A DNA stretch of 64,000 nt from contig NZ_CP094528.1 of NCBI RefSeq assembly GCF_022811705.1, positions 2,480,001-2,544,000 of the forward strand. The letters run 5' to 3'. Each line of letters starts with the position of its first letter. The first letter of the stretch is position 1. A program made the position numbers and the translations under genes. Shown here one piece after another: positions 1 through 8,176 of this stretch. This DNA comes from Agromyces larvae. Its GTDB lineage: Bacteria; Actinomycetota; Actinomycetes; Actinomycetales; Microbacteriaceae. The notes under the pieces are model-generated. The model was not told where the DNA came from. It was given only the letters and a program-made list of their open reading frames with translations, and ran no database searches.

Positions 1-10
1 AGGGTCATGT

Positions 11-964
11 TCATCCCTTGAAGGCGCCCGACATGAAGCCGCGCACGTAGTGGCGTTGGAGGATCAGGAAGAGCAGGATGCACGGCAGCGCGAGCACGAC
101 CACACCCGCCTCGGTGGCGCCGTAGTCGACGACGCCCTGCACCTGGCCGCGCAGGTTCGCGACCGCCAGCGGCAGGGTCATGCGGTTCGAGTCGTTGATG
201 AGGATGAGCGGCGCCATGAAGTCGTTCCACGCGGCGAGGAACGCGAACAGCCCCACCGTGATGAGGCCCGGCTTCACCGCGGGCACGAGCACCCGCCAGA
301 GCACGCTCCACGAGCTGCAGCCGTCGACCATCGCCGCCTCGTCCATCTCGCGGGGGATCGACTCGAACGAGATCCGCATCATGAACATCGAGAACGGCAG
401 CTGGAACATCGCGAGCACGAGCGCCACCCCGACGAGCGAGTTCGACAGCCCCACGGTGTTGAGCAGCACGTACAGCGGGATGAGCAGCGTCGCGTACGGC
501 ACCATCAGGATCGCGAGCGTCGCGAGGAACAGCAGATCCTTGCCGGGGAACCGGAACCTGGCGAACGCGTACCCGCCGAGCAGCGACACCCCGAGCGTGA
601 GCGCCACCGTCAGCAGCGACACGAACGCCGAGTTGAACAGGTACACCCAGACGCCCGCCTGGTAGTTCGCGAGCGTGATGTAGTTGCCGAACCCCCACCC
701 GTCGGTCTGGTTCGTGCCGGCCAGCGGCGACACGCTCGATACGGCCGTCCAGATCAGCGGGGAGAGGAACAGCAGGGCGAGCGCGGCCGTCAGCACCCAA
801 TAGGGCGTGCGCAGCGCGATGCCCGCGATGGTGGTCGGATGCTTCCGGCGGCCGGCGCCGCCGCCCCGACGGGCATGGTGCGGCGCGACGATCGCGCGCG
901 TCGAGTCGTCACGAGCCGGGTCGGCGGCGGCGGCGCGCGCCGCGCCGGTGCGGGTCAGGCTCAT
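11..964 (-). CDS. sugar ABC transporter permease, MalG type
   Basis: Second inner-membrane permease of a CUT1 carbohydrate importer (317 aa). After a basic cytoplasmic N-terminus of about 45 residues come about six hydrophobic segments. The EAA loop that docks the ATPase (EMDEAAMVDGCSSW, around residues 205-225) is clear, and the protein ends in the usual GFMSGAFKG-type tail. The ATG overlaps the TGA of the preceding permease by one base (TGATG), so the two are translationally coupled. No ATPase gene is seen; CUT1 systems of actinobacteria often use a shared MsiK-type ATPase encoded elsewhere (family knowledge). The substrate cannot be read from the sequence. The stop lies 11 bases from the window edge, so further operon genes may follow outside. 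Confidence 0.93.
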   Translation of the reverse strand: MSLTRTGAARAAAADPARDDSTRAIVAPHHARRGGGAGRRKHPTTIAGIALRTPYWVLTAALALLFLSPLIWTAVSSVSPLAGTNQTDGWGFGNYITLANYQAGVWVYLFNSAFVSLLTVALTLGVSLLGGYAFARFRFPGKDLLFLATLAILMVPYATLLIPLYVLLNTVGLSNSLVGVALVLAMFQLPFSMFMMRISFESIPREMDEAAMVDGCSSWSVLWRVLVPAVKPGLITVGLFAFLAAWNDFMAPLILINDSNRMTLPLAVANLRGQVQGVVDYGATEAGVVVLALPCILLFLILQRHYVRGFMSGAFKG

Positions 965-1875
965 CAGTCCTCCGCCTTCCGGTTGAACGCGCGGATCTGC
1001 GCGACGTTGATCACGATGAGGGCGAGCAGCACGATCACGCTGAGCGCACCCGCGATGCCGAGGTCGTTCTGGCCCTGGAAGGCCACGTTGTAGATGAGCT
1101 GCACGATCGTGAAGGTCGAGTTGTCGGGCCCGCCCTTGGTGAGGATGTAGAACTGCTCGAACGCGAGCAGCGACCCCGTCACGCACAGCACGGTGGTGAG
1201 TGCGAGGGTCGGGCGCAGCAGCGGGACGGTGATGGTGCGGAACGTCTGCCACCGGGATGCCCCGTCGATGCGCGCCGCCTCGTACACGTCGTCGGGGATG
1301 CCCTGCAGGCCGACGAGCATGAGCAGCATGTAGAAGCCCGCGTACCGCCAGACGATGAGGAAGATCGTCGACCAGAGCGCACCCTCTGGCGTGCCGAGGA
1401 AGGTGAACCCCCACGACTTCATCAGCCCGGCGAAGGGCCCGGCGATCGGCGAGTACAGCACGTAGAACAGCAGCGAGGCGGATGCCAGGCCGAGTGCGCT
1501 GGGCACCAGGAACGACGTGCGCAGCAGGCCCTTCCACCTCGTCGACTCCTGTACCAGCAGCGCGAGGCCGAGGCTCAGCGCGAGCAGGATCACCGTGGTG
1601 AGCACGGTGTACTTCAGGGTGAACCCGACCGAGTCCCAGAAGAACCGGTTGCTCACCGCATCGGTGTAGTTCTGCGGGAGGTTCCACCCCTGGTTGCCGC
1701 CGAGCAGCGGCCAGTCGCTGGCCGACATCTGCACGACGAGGCCGAGCGGGATGAGGAACAGCCCGAGGACGAACAGCGCGGTGGGCAGGGCGTACAGCCA
1801 GCCGGCGAGCGCCCCGGTGGCGCGACGGCCACGTCGACGTCGCCGGAGCGCTGCCGGCTGGCTGAGGGTGCTCAC
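964..1875 (-). CDS. sugar ABC transporter permease, MalF type
   Basis: First permease of the CUT1 importer, 303 aa. It has a basic N-terminus (RRRRRGRR), a hydrophobic segment starting at about residue 25 (GWLYALPTALFVLGLFLIPL), about six membrane segments in all, and the EAA loop DDVYEAARIDGASRWQTF near residues 190-215. The start chosen is the GTG at 1875 (GTG AGC ACC). It overlaps the stop of the binding-protein gene as GTGA, the usual coupling in this operon. A longer in-frame reading upstream would run through the binding-protein gene in another frame and is not credible. Confidence 0.93.
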   Translation of the reverse strand: MSTLSQPAALRRRRRGRRATGALAGWLYALPTALFVLGLFLIPLGLVVQMSASDWPLLGGNQGWNLPQNYTDAVSNRFFWDSVGFTLKYTVLTTVILLALSLGLALLVQESTRWKGLLRTSFLVPSALGLASASLLFYVLYSPIAGPFAGLMKSWGFTFLGTPEGALWSTIFLIVWRYAGFYMLLMLVGLQGIPDDVYEAARIDGASRWQTFRTITVPLLRPTLALTTVLCVTGSLLAFEQFYILTKGGPDNSTFTIVQLIYNVAFQGQNDLGIAGALSVIVLLALIVINVAQIRAFNRKAED

Positions 1876-3167
1876 TGCTGCAGCACCGCCGTGATCTCGT
1901 CGTTGTCGGCGTCGACGGTGTCGGTGCCCTCGAGCACGGCGTTGCGCACCAGCGTCAGCCACGGGCTGTTCGGCGCGTTGAACGCCTGCTGGAAGTTGAT
2001 CGCGACCGGGGTGTCGCCGTTGCCGGCGACCTCGTTGATCGTGATCAGGCGCGGGTCCTTCTGCGAGTACTCGTTGTCGGCGAGGTCGCTGCGCGACACC
2101 ACGTCGTTGTCCTTCGCGAGCACGCCGACCTGCGCGTCCTCCGACATCATCCAGCTGAGGAAGTTCCACGCCTGCGCGGCCTTCTTCGAGTCCTTCGACA
2201 CGCCGATGCCGTCACCGCCGACGAACGTCGACCCGCCGCCCTGCGGCCCGGGGATGCCGGCCACGCCGACGTCGAACGGCGTCGACGAGAGCAGCGTCGC
2301 GGGGTAGAACATGAGCCCGACCTTGCCCTCGGTGAACCCGGCCGTCCAGGTGGGGCCGGCCTCGTCCTTCGACGACGGCAGCACCGCACCCGACTCCCAG
2401 AGGTCGCGCCACGTGTCGTAGACCGCCTTCGCGGTGTCGCCGGCGAGCAACGACTCGGTGCCGTCGTCGCTCAGCACCTCGTCGCCGTCGGCCCAGACGC
2501 TCGGGAACCAGGTGAAGACGAGGCATCCGCCGCAGTTCAGGCCCGTCGCCGTGCCGTAGGTGTCGGGCTTGTTCAGCGCCTGGATGGCCTTGGCCCACTC
2601 GGCGTACTCCTCGAGGTTCGCGGGGCCGGCTTCGGCGTCGAGGCCGGCCTCGGTCGCGAGGTCCTTGTTCCAGAACAGCATCGACAGGTCGAGCACGAAC
2701 GGCAGCACGTACTCCTCGCCGTCGAGCGTGCCGGCCGAGAGGTGGCCCTGGTTGATCTCGTCCTTGAAGTCGAAGCCGTCGATGTTCGCGGTGATGTCCT
2801 GGAACAGGCCCTGCTGCACCCAGTTCGGCACGTACACGATGTCGGCCGCGAACAGGTCGGGCAGGCCGTTGGAGCCGGCCGCCGCGCCGACCTTCGCGAC
2901 GTAGTCGTCGTTCGGCACCACGGTGAGCTCGACCTGGTTCTCGTGCGAGGCGTTGTACGCCTCGACGAGGAGCTTCGCCTGCTTCTCGAGCGGGGCGCGG
3001 GTCCAGAGGGTGAGCGTCGAGCCGTCGTCGACGCCGTCGACGCCGGCGTCGGCGAGGCTCGTGCTGTCGCCGCCGTCGCCGCCGGAGCAGGCGGCGAGGC
3101 CGACGGTCAGGGCGCCCGCGGCGAGCAGCGCGATCGCACGCGTGCCGCGGCGGATGGGTCGTCTCAT
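1872..3167 (-). CDS. extracellular sugar-binding lipoprotein of ABC importer
   Basis: Solute-binding protein (SBP family 1, 431 aa) that captures an oligosaccharide outside the membrane and delivers it to the two permeases downstream. It has a basic n-region (MRRPIRRGTR), a hydrophobic core and the lipobox GLAAC with Cys27 as the lipid anchor. The mature part has the typical opening TLTLWTRAPLEKQAKLLVEAYN and the later PFVLDLSMLFWNKDL. The start is the ATG at 3167, preceded by AGGAG about 7 bases upstream; upstream in-frame extension reads through the promoter region. It is the first gene of the operon and is divergent from the LacI regulator, which probably controls it. Confidence 0.94.
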   Translation of the reverse strand: MRRPIRRGTRAIALLAAGALTVGLAACSGGDGGDSTSLADAGVDGVDDGSTLTLWTRAPLEKQAKLLVEAYNASHENQVELTVVPNDDYVAKVGAAAGSNGLPDLFAADIVYVPNWVQQGLFQDITANIDGFDFKDEINQGHLSAGTLDGEEYVLPFVLDLSMLFWNKDLATEAGLDAEAGPANLEEYAEWAKAIQALNKPDTYGTATGLNCGGCLVFTWFPSVWADGDEVLSDDGTESLLAGDTAKAVYDTWRDLWESGAVLPSSKDEAGPTWTAGFTEGKVGLMFYPATLLSSTPFDVGVAGIPGPQGGGSTFVGGDGIGVSKDSKKAAQAWNFLSWMMSEDAQVGVLAKDNDVVSRSDLADNEYSQKDPRLITINEVAGNGDTPVAINFQQAFNAPNSPWLTLVRNAVLEGTDTVDADNDEITAVLQQ

Positions 3168-3290
3168 CTGTGTTCTCCTAGCTCGTCCTTGAGCGGATCC
3201 GCACCGGATCCGGAATGGTGATCGGACCGGCCGCCCGGATGCCTCGCCGTCGACGCCGATCGGAATACTGGCGCCGCACGAGCGAAAACA

Positions 3291-3306
3291 CCGAAATGCC
3301 TTTCGG
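3291..3306. promoter_or_regulatory. candidate LacI-family operator
   Basis: The divergent gap between the binding-protein gene and the LacI regulator holds a perfect inverted repeat, CCGAAA-TGCC-TTTCGG. Pseudo-palindromes of this size are usual for LacI-family operators. A second GTTTC/GTTTCGG-rich stretch lies at 3356-3370, close to the regulator's ribosome binding site (GGGAGG). Binding is inferred from position only. Confidence 0.45.
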
Positions 3307-3382
3307 CACGCTACTCTGGGCGATGCGTGGCCGTCAAGAGCCATGTTCCGGTAGCGTTTCAGTGTTTCGGTAGGGAGGTGCC

Positions 3383-4414
3383 ATGGCGCGACCGGAGTCG
3401 AACGGCGGCAGCCGAGCCGCGACGCTGAGCGATGTCGCCCGGCTGGCCGGCGTGTCGCTCGCCACCGCCTCGAAAGCGATCAACGGCCGCGACCAGGTCG
3501 CCGCGACGACCCGGCAGCGGGTCATCGAGGCCGCGGAGTCGCTCGCATTCACGCCCAACGCGCTCGCCCGCAGCCTCACCGCCGGTCGCACCGGCACGGT
3601 GGGGCTGCTCACCAGCGACCTCGAGGGCCGGTTCGTCATCCCGATCCTGATGGGCGCCGAGGACGCGTTCGGCGCCGGCCAGATCAACGTCTTCCTATGC
3701 GACGCGCGCGGCGACGCGATCCGCGAGCAGCACCACCTCAAGGCGCTGCTCAACCGACGCGTCGACGGCATCATCGTCGTCGGCCGCCAGACCGACCCGC
3801 GCCCGTCGCTCGGGCACGACCTGCCCGTGCCGGTCGTGTACGCGTACGCGCCGAGCGACGACGACACGGATGTCTCGGTCACCCCCGACAACGTCACCGG
3901 CGGCCGGCTCGCGGCCGAGCACCTCATCGCGACCGGCCGCCGCCGCATCGCGCACATCAGCGGCGACCCGGCCTACGCCGCAGCCCAGGACCGCACGGTC
4001 GGTGTGCAGGCGGCACTCGCCGGCGCCGGGCTGGAGCTCGTCGGCGACGTGCTCTACTCCGAGTGGAGCGAGCATTGGGGCCGCGATGCATCCGCCCTGC
4101 TGCTCGCGAGCCATCCCGACGTCGACGGCATCGTCTGCGGCAGCGACCAGATCGCGCGCGGCGTGCTCGACACGCTGCGCGACCTCGGCAAGCGGGTGCC
4201 CGAGGACGTCGCCGTGATCGGCTACGACAACTGGGAGGTGCTCGCCACGAACTCCCGCCCCGAGCTCACCAGCATCGACGCCAACCTCAAGCAGCTGGGC
4301 CGCGCCGCCGCGATGCGCATCTTCGACGCCATCGACGGAATCGAACCCGACACGGGCGTGCACCACCTGCCGGTGCGCCTCGTCATCCGCGGCTCCACCA
4401 TCCCGCGGCGCTGA
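3383..4414 (+). CDS. LacI-family transcriptional regulator
   Basis: DNA-binding repressor of 343 aa. The N-terminal helix-turn-helix reads TLSDVARLAGVSLATASKAI (residues about 14-33), with the hinge motif NALARSL near residue 60. The rest is a periplasmic-binding-protein-like effector domain (GTVGLLTSDLEGRF, DGIIVVGR, DGIVCGSDQIARGVLDTL). The ATG follows GGGAGG with good spacing. It is divergent from a CUT1 sugar importer, so its likely job is substrate-responsive control of that operon and of itself. The effector sugar is unknown. Confidence 0.94.
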   Translation: MARPESNGGSRAATLSDVARLAGVSLATASKAINGRDQVAATTRQRVIEAAESLAFTPNALARSLTAGRTGTVGLLTSDLEGRFVIPILMGAEDAFGAGQINVFLCDARGDAIREQHHLKALLNRRVDGIIVVGRQTDPRPSLGHDLPVPVVYAYAPSDDDTDVSVTPDNVTGGRLAAEHLIATGRRRIAHISGDPAYAAAQDRTVGVQAALAGAGLELVGDVLYSEWSEHWGRDASALLLASHPDVDGIVCGSDQIARGVLDTLRDLGKRVPEDVAVIGYDNWEVLATNSRPELTSIDANLKQLGRAAAMRIFDAIDGIEPDTGVHHLPVRLVIRGSTIPRR

Positions 4415-4476
4415 ACCGCTGCGTCGAGGAGCGCCCGACGAAGGAGGACGCGTCTGGCCACCAACGGGGAACGCGC

Positions 4477-4866
4477 ATTGCGGCCCCGGGCCGGTCGAGG
4501 AGAACTCGGGCATGCAGGGCAGAGACCGGTTCGGCCGTCGAACTGGACCCCGCCGCGATCGAGCTGGCCGAGTTCACCCGCTTCGCCTCGTGGAGGCCGG
4601 GCCGGCTCGCCGACCTGTTCGCCGGTGCGGGCGGGCGTGGCGGCGAGCCCGAGACGACCGTCATCGACCTGGTCGCCGAGTTCGCCGACCTCGACGACTC
4701 CTGGGCGCCGTTCCTCGCCGGGCAGGGACCGGCCGCCGCGTACGTCGCGTCGCTGGACGAGGCATCCCGGGCCGATCTCCGCGCCCTCGTCGGCGAGCGC
4801 CTGCACGCCGACGCCGGCCCCGTCCGGCTGCCGTTGCGCGCGTGGGCGGTCGCGGTCGACGTCTGA
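4477..4866 (+). pseudogene. C-terminal remnant of SAM-dependent methyltransferase
   Basis: The frame ending at 4866 encodes about 110 residues that resemble the C-terminal third of class I methyltransferases of the UbiE-like type: FADLDDSWAPFLAGQGPAAAYVASL, then ADLRALVGERL and a final LPLRAWAVAV. The SAM-binding N-terminal half (motif I, D/E-x-G-x-G) is missing and there is no credible ATG/GTG/TTG start with a ribosome binding site in this frame. An ATG at 4512 with GAGGAG upstream lies in another frame. This looks like a decayed, 5'-truncated gene. A short real gene with an unusual start cannot be fully excluded. Confidence 0.6.
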
Positions 4867-4873
4867 CCGGCGC

Positions 4874-5209
4874 TCAGCGCGCCGCGTACACCCACGCGTC
4901 GAGTCCCGACGCGAGCGTCACCGGCACGCGCGCGTACTCGTCGACCTCGTACTCGTCGGCGGCCGCGAGCTGGGCTGGCGTGAGTTCGAGCACGGCGCCC
5001 TCGACCCGGTCGGTCGGGTCGCCGGTGCGCTCGAGGATCGGATGCTCCGCCTCGCCGCTGAGCTCGACGACCGCGGGATCGGCGATGCGGAGCATCCGCA
5101 CCCGCCAGCCGACGAGCGCATCGACGCTCGTCGGCAGTTCGCTGCCGAAGGTCTCGCGCTGCACTCGGGGCAGGCGCAGGGTGCCGTATGAGAAGAGCCG
5201 TTCCACCAC
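4874..5209 (-). CDS. gamma-glutamylcyclotransferase-like (AIG2 fold) protein
   Basis: Small cytosolic protein of 111 aa. It opens with MVERLFSYGTLR; the YGTLR motif is the hallmark of the gamma-glutamylcyclotransferase/AIG2 superfamily. It continues with the usual EGAVLELTPAQLAAADEYE segment, where the conserved acidic residue expected to act as general acid/base lies, and ends with the DAWVYAA strand typical of the fold. Length is normal for the stand-alone family. Members act on gamma-glutamyl amines or related compounds, but the substrate here is unknown. It is convergent with the methyltransferase remnant, with 7 bases between the stops. Confidence 0.85.
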   Translation of the reverse strand: MVERLFSYGTLRLPRVQRETFGSELPTSVDALVGWRVRMLRIADPAVVELSGEAEHPILERTGDPTDRVEGAVLELTPAQLAAADEYEVDEYARVPVTLASGLDAWVYAAR

Positions 5210-5280
5210 GCTGCGACCCTACCGGCCGGGCGTACGCTGACGGATGGCGCGCCGCCACGGCGGGCCGGAAGGAGGCATCC

Positions 5281-6096
5281 GTGAACGACCTGCGCGAGCC
5301 CGTGCCGCAGCTCGACGGCGTCGTCTTCCGCCGCGAGGGTCGCGCCATCCTCGACGACATCTCGTTCACCGTGCGCGCCGGCGAGCACTGGGCGCTGCTC
5401 GGGCCGAACGGCGCCGGCAAGAGCACCATCCTCGGAATGTGCGGCGCGGTCACCCACCCCACGTCGGGGTCGGTGCAGGTGCTCGGCGAACGGCTCGGCC
5501 GGGTCGAGTTGCAGGCGCTGCGGCGCCGCATCGGGCACGTGAACCCGCGGCATCCGCTGGAGAGCGGGCGCACGGTGCGCGAGGTCGTGCTGACCGGGCT
5601 CACCGGCACCATCGAGCGGCCCATGCACTGGGCGCCGAACGCCGACGAACTCGCCGCCGCCGACCGGCTCATCGACCAGCTCGGTCTCGCCGACCGCCGC
5701 GATGCGCGCTGGCCGACGCTGTCGCAGGGCGAGCGCGGCCGGACGCTGATCGCCCGCGCGCTCATCTCCGAGCCCCGGCTCCTGCTGCTCGACGAACCGT
5801 CGACGGGCCTCGACGTGGCCGCGCGCGAGCAGCTGCTCGAGACCGTCGACGACCTGGAGCGCACGCACCCCGAGCTCGCGTCGGTGCTGGTGACCCACCA
5901 CCTCGAGGAACTGCCCGCGACCACCACGCACGCGCTGCTCATCTCGCACGGACGCATCGTCGCGGTCGGCGGCGCCGACGAGGTCGTGACCAGCGAGCAC
6001 GTGTCGGCCGCGTTCGAGCACCCCATCCGGGTCGGCCGCGACGACGGCCGCTGGTCGGCCCGCGCCGTGCGGCGCCCGCGCACACCCGCCGCCTGA
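5281..6096 (+). CDS. ABC transporter ATP-binding protein (orphan)
   Basis: Single ABC ATPase domain of 271 aa. It shows Walker A GPNGAGKST (residues about 41-49), the signature LSQGERGRTL (about 147-156), Walker B LLLLDEPSTGLD (about 165-176) and an H-loop VTHHLEEL. The LSQGE form of the signature and the short domain recall ModF/YlmA-like stand-alone ATPases. No permease or binding protein is adjacent, so its partner is unknown. The start is the GTG at 5281, which follows GGAAGG about 7 bases upstream. Upstream ATG options in the same frame overlap the promoter of the divergent gene. Confidence 0.85.
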   Translation: MNDLREPVPQLDGVVFRREGRAILDDISFTVRAGEHWALLGPNGAGKSTILGMCGAVTHPTSGSVQVLGERLGRVELQALRRRIGHVNPRHPLESGRTVREVVLTGLTGTIERPMHWAPNADELAAADRLIDQLGLADRRDARWPTLSQGERGRTLIARALISEPRLLLLDEPSTGLDVAAREQLLETVDDLERTHPELASVLVTHHLEELPATTTHALLISHGRIVAVGGADEVVTSEHVSAAFEHPIRVGRDDGRWSARAVRRPRTPAA

Positions 6097-6100
6097 CGCA

Positions 6101-6323
6101 GCCGCACCGCCGCGCCCACCTCGCTGCCACCCGCCCCGCCCACGGCCCGCCGCACCGCCGCGCCCCGCCCCCCTCGCTGCCGCCCGCCCCTTCATTCCAG
6201 GCACGTTCTTCAGTCGACGGCAGCGTCGGCGCCACCGTGAATTGAACAACGTGCCTGGAACGGGAAACCGCGGGCGGGAGGGCGGGCGCGGCGGGCCCGG
6301 GGTGGGGCCGGCGGGCGGGCGGG
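6101..6323. terminator. composite intergenic palindrome between convergent genes
   Basis: The gap between two convergent genes has three parts. First is a C-rich arm with direct repeats (GCCGCACCGCCGCGCCC at 6101 and 6149; CCTCGCTGCC-type units at 6119 and 6172). Second is a core with a perfect 13-base outer inverted repeat (TTCCAGGCACGTT at 6195-6207 and its complement at 6248-6260) enclosing an inner hairpin CGACG-GCAG-CGTCG (6215-6228). Third is a G-rich arm (6261-6323). The same layout recurs at other gene ends in this window. A bidirectional terminator is the simplest reading, but this is inference. Confidence 0.55.
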
Positions 6324-7256
6324 CTAGCCCGCGGCGTCGAGCGCCGCGAGCACGCGCGCCACCGAGCCGCCGAGGTTCCACTCCGTGGCGAGCTGCTCGA
6401 GCCGCACCCGGGCGTCACCGGTCACGGGATGCAGCCGCGCGTCGAAGGGCGGCAGGGCCAGATCGCGCACGACGCGGACCACGGTGGGCGCGACATCCAG
6501 GTAGTCGGATGCGGCGGCGACCTTCGCACGCACGCCCGCCGCCATGCCGGGCGCCCCCGACGCCGCGGCGTCGCGGATCCCGTCGAGGCCGGCGAACCGC
6601 TGCAGGAGGCCTGCCGCGGTCTTCTCGCCCACGCCCGCCACGCCCGGCAGCCCGTCGGACGCATCGCCCCGCAGCACCGCGAAGTCGGCGTACTGCTCGG
6701 GCAGCACGCCGTACTTCTGCACGACGACGGCGTCGGTCACGACCTCGAGCCGGCTCATCCCGCGCGCGGTGTACACGACTCGCACCCCGTCGGCGTCGGA
6801 GACGAGCTGGAACAGGTCGCGATCACCGGTGACGACGTCGACGGGCAGGCCGGCACCGGTCGCCAGCGTGCCGATGACGTCGTCGGCCTCGTGCTCGGGC
6901 GCGCCGATCACGGTGATGCCGGCGAGCGCGAGTGTTTCGAGGATGAGCGGCACCTGCGCCTCGAGGGGGTCGGGCACCTCTTCGACGTCGGGCGCGGGGC
7001 CCGGCACGACCTGCGCGACGCGGTGCGCCTTGTAGCTCGGGATGAGCTCGACCCGCCAGGCGGGGCGCCAGTCGTCGTCCCAGCAGGCGACGAGGTGGGT
7101 CGCCTCGAAGTCGGCGACCAGCCGAGCGATCATGTCGAGCAGCCCCCGCACCGCGTTCACGGGCGTGCCGTCGGCCCGCCGGATCGAGTCGGGCACGCCG
7201 TAGAACGCGCGGAAGTACAGCGAAGCGGTGTCGAGCAGCATCAATCGGTCGGTCAC
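6324..7256 (-). CDS. 5'-3' exonuclease, PolI N-terminal-domain type
   Basis: Flap endonuclease/5'-3' exonuclease homolog (310 aa) without a polymerase domain. Metal-binding acidic motifs are present in order: LMLLDTASLYFRAFYG, ACWDDDWRPAWR, EADDVIGTLA and VTGDRDLFQLV. They are followed by the helix-3-turn-helix DGLPGVAGVGEKTAAGLL that grips DNA. The likely role is removal of RNA primers or flaps during replication and repair, beside the full-length PolI. The start is taken as GTG at 7256 (VTDRLMLLD); a longer frame upstream (to 7292) adds residues not typical of the family. It is followed on the same strand by nothing closer than the convergent ABC gene. Confidence 0.9.
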   Translation of the reverse strand: MTDRLMLLDTASLYFRAFYGVPDSIRRADGTPVNAVRGLLDMIARLVADFEATHLVACWDDDWRPAWRVELIPSYKAHRVAQVVPGPAPDVEEVPDPLEAQVPLILETLALAGITVIGAPEHEADDVIGTLATGAGLPVDVVTGDRDLFQLVSDADGVRVVYTARGMSRLEVVTDAVVVQKYGVLPEQYADFAVLRGDASDGLPGVAGVGEKTAAGLLQRFAGLDGIRDAAASGAPGMAAGVRAKVAAASDYLDVAPTVVRVVRDLALPPFDARLHPVTGDARVRLEQLATEWNLGGSVARVLAALDAAG

Positions 7257-7302
7257 GCGCCCGATCCTGTCATGCCCGGCCGACGGCGGCATCCGACGCG
7301 CC

Positions 7303-8130
7303 TCAGACCACGGTCGGCAGTCCGCGCTCCAGCCAGACGACCCGGTCGCGCACCGTGACGGATGCCTCGTCGAGCACCCGGCGGGCCGACTCCCCCGGCT
7401 CGCGGAAGTGGGTCCACTGGTCGAAGTGCACCGGCACCACCGCTCGCGGTTGCAGCGACCCGATCAGGTCGATCGCGCTCGACGCCGTCATCGTGTACCG
7501 GGCCGACCCGGTCACGGGGAACTGCACGCCGCCCAGATGCACGACCGCGACGTCGACGTCGAGCCGTGAGGCCGCATCGCGCAGGCCGTCGTGCAGCACA
7601 CTGTCGCCCGAGATCCACACGGCGGTCTCGGGGGCGTCGCCGACCGACAGCGCGAACCCGATCACGCTGCCGACGATCGGCCGCGCCCAGGCGGGCCCGT
7701 GCCGGGCGGGCGTCGCGGTGACGGTGAGGGAGTCGCGTGCGCCGCCGTCGTCGGAGGACTCGCCGTCGTTCGGCGGGATCACCGCGGTCTCCCACGCGTG
7801 CAGCCCGTGCGCGCGGCGCAACCCCTGCCGTCGCAGCCGCCGTGCGCCGGCTGCGGTCGTGATCACTTCCCCGGCCCCGGGCAGCAGGGCGCGCCCGGCC
7901 TCGTCCAGGTTGTCGGCGTGCTGGTCGTGGCTGAGCAGCACCACGTCGACGGGCGGCAGCTCGGTGGGCGGCATCGCCGGCCCCTCGGTCTTGCGCGACG
8001 AGGTGCCCCATCCGAACGAGTACGTTCGGCCCGGTGGATCGAAGGTGGGGTCGACCAGGATGCGCCAGCCGGCGAGTTCGATGAGCAGGGTCGGTCCGCC
8101 GATGCGGGTCAGGGTGGGCCTGCGCGCCAT
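7303..8130 (-). CDS. MBL-fold metal-dependent hydrolase
   Basis: Metallo-beta-lactamase-fold protein of 275 aa, of the UlaG-like subgroup. It shows LLIELAGWRILVDPTFDPPG at the N-terminus and the metal motif SHDQHADNLD (HxxHxDN instead of the textbook HxHxDH, a variant common in this subgroup). Later it has VWISGDSVLHDG and VPVHFDQWTHF, which supply further metal ligands. Length is normal. Substrate unknown. It lies 46 bases upstream of the exonuclease gene on the same strand and is divergent from the FUSC gene, with only 46 bases between their starts, so the promoters must overlap. Confidence 0.87.
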   Translation of the reverse strand: MARRPTLTRIGGPTLLIELAGWRILVDPTFDPPGRTYSFGWGTSSRKTEGPAMPPTELPPVDVVLLSHDQHADNLDEAGRALLPGAGEVITTAAGARRLRRQGLRRAHGLHAWETAVIPPNDGESSDDGGARDSLTVTATPARHGPAWARPIVGSVIGFALSVGDAPETAVWISGDSVLHDGLRDAASRLDVDVAVVHLGGVQFPVTGSARYTMTASSAIDLIGSLQPRAVVPVHFDQWTHFREPGESARRVLDEASVTVRDRVVWLERGLPTVV

Positions 8131-8176
8131 GGCCAGATGCTATGCCCCGCGGGGCGCGCTGACTAGCGTTGACCGC

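Noticed and set aside
5188..5280. Extended ATG start for the orphan ABC ATPase
   Set aside because: The extra 31 residues are unlike ABC proteins and overlap the divergent promoter; the GTG at 5281 has a ribosome binding site.
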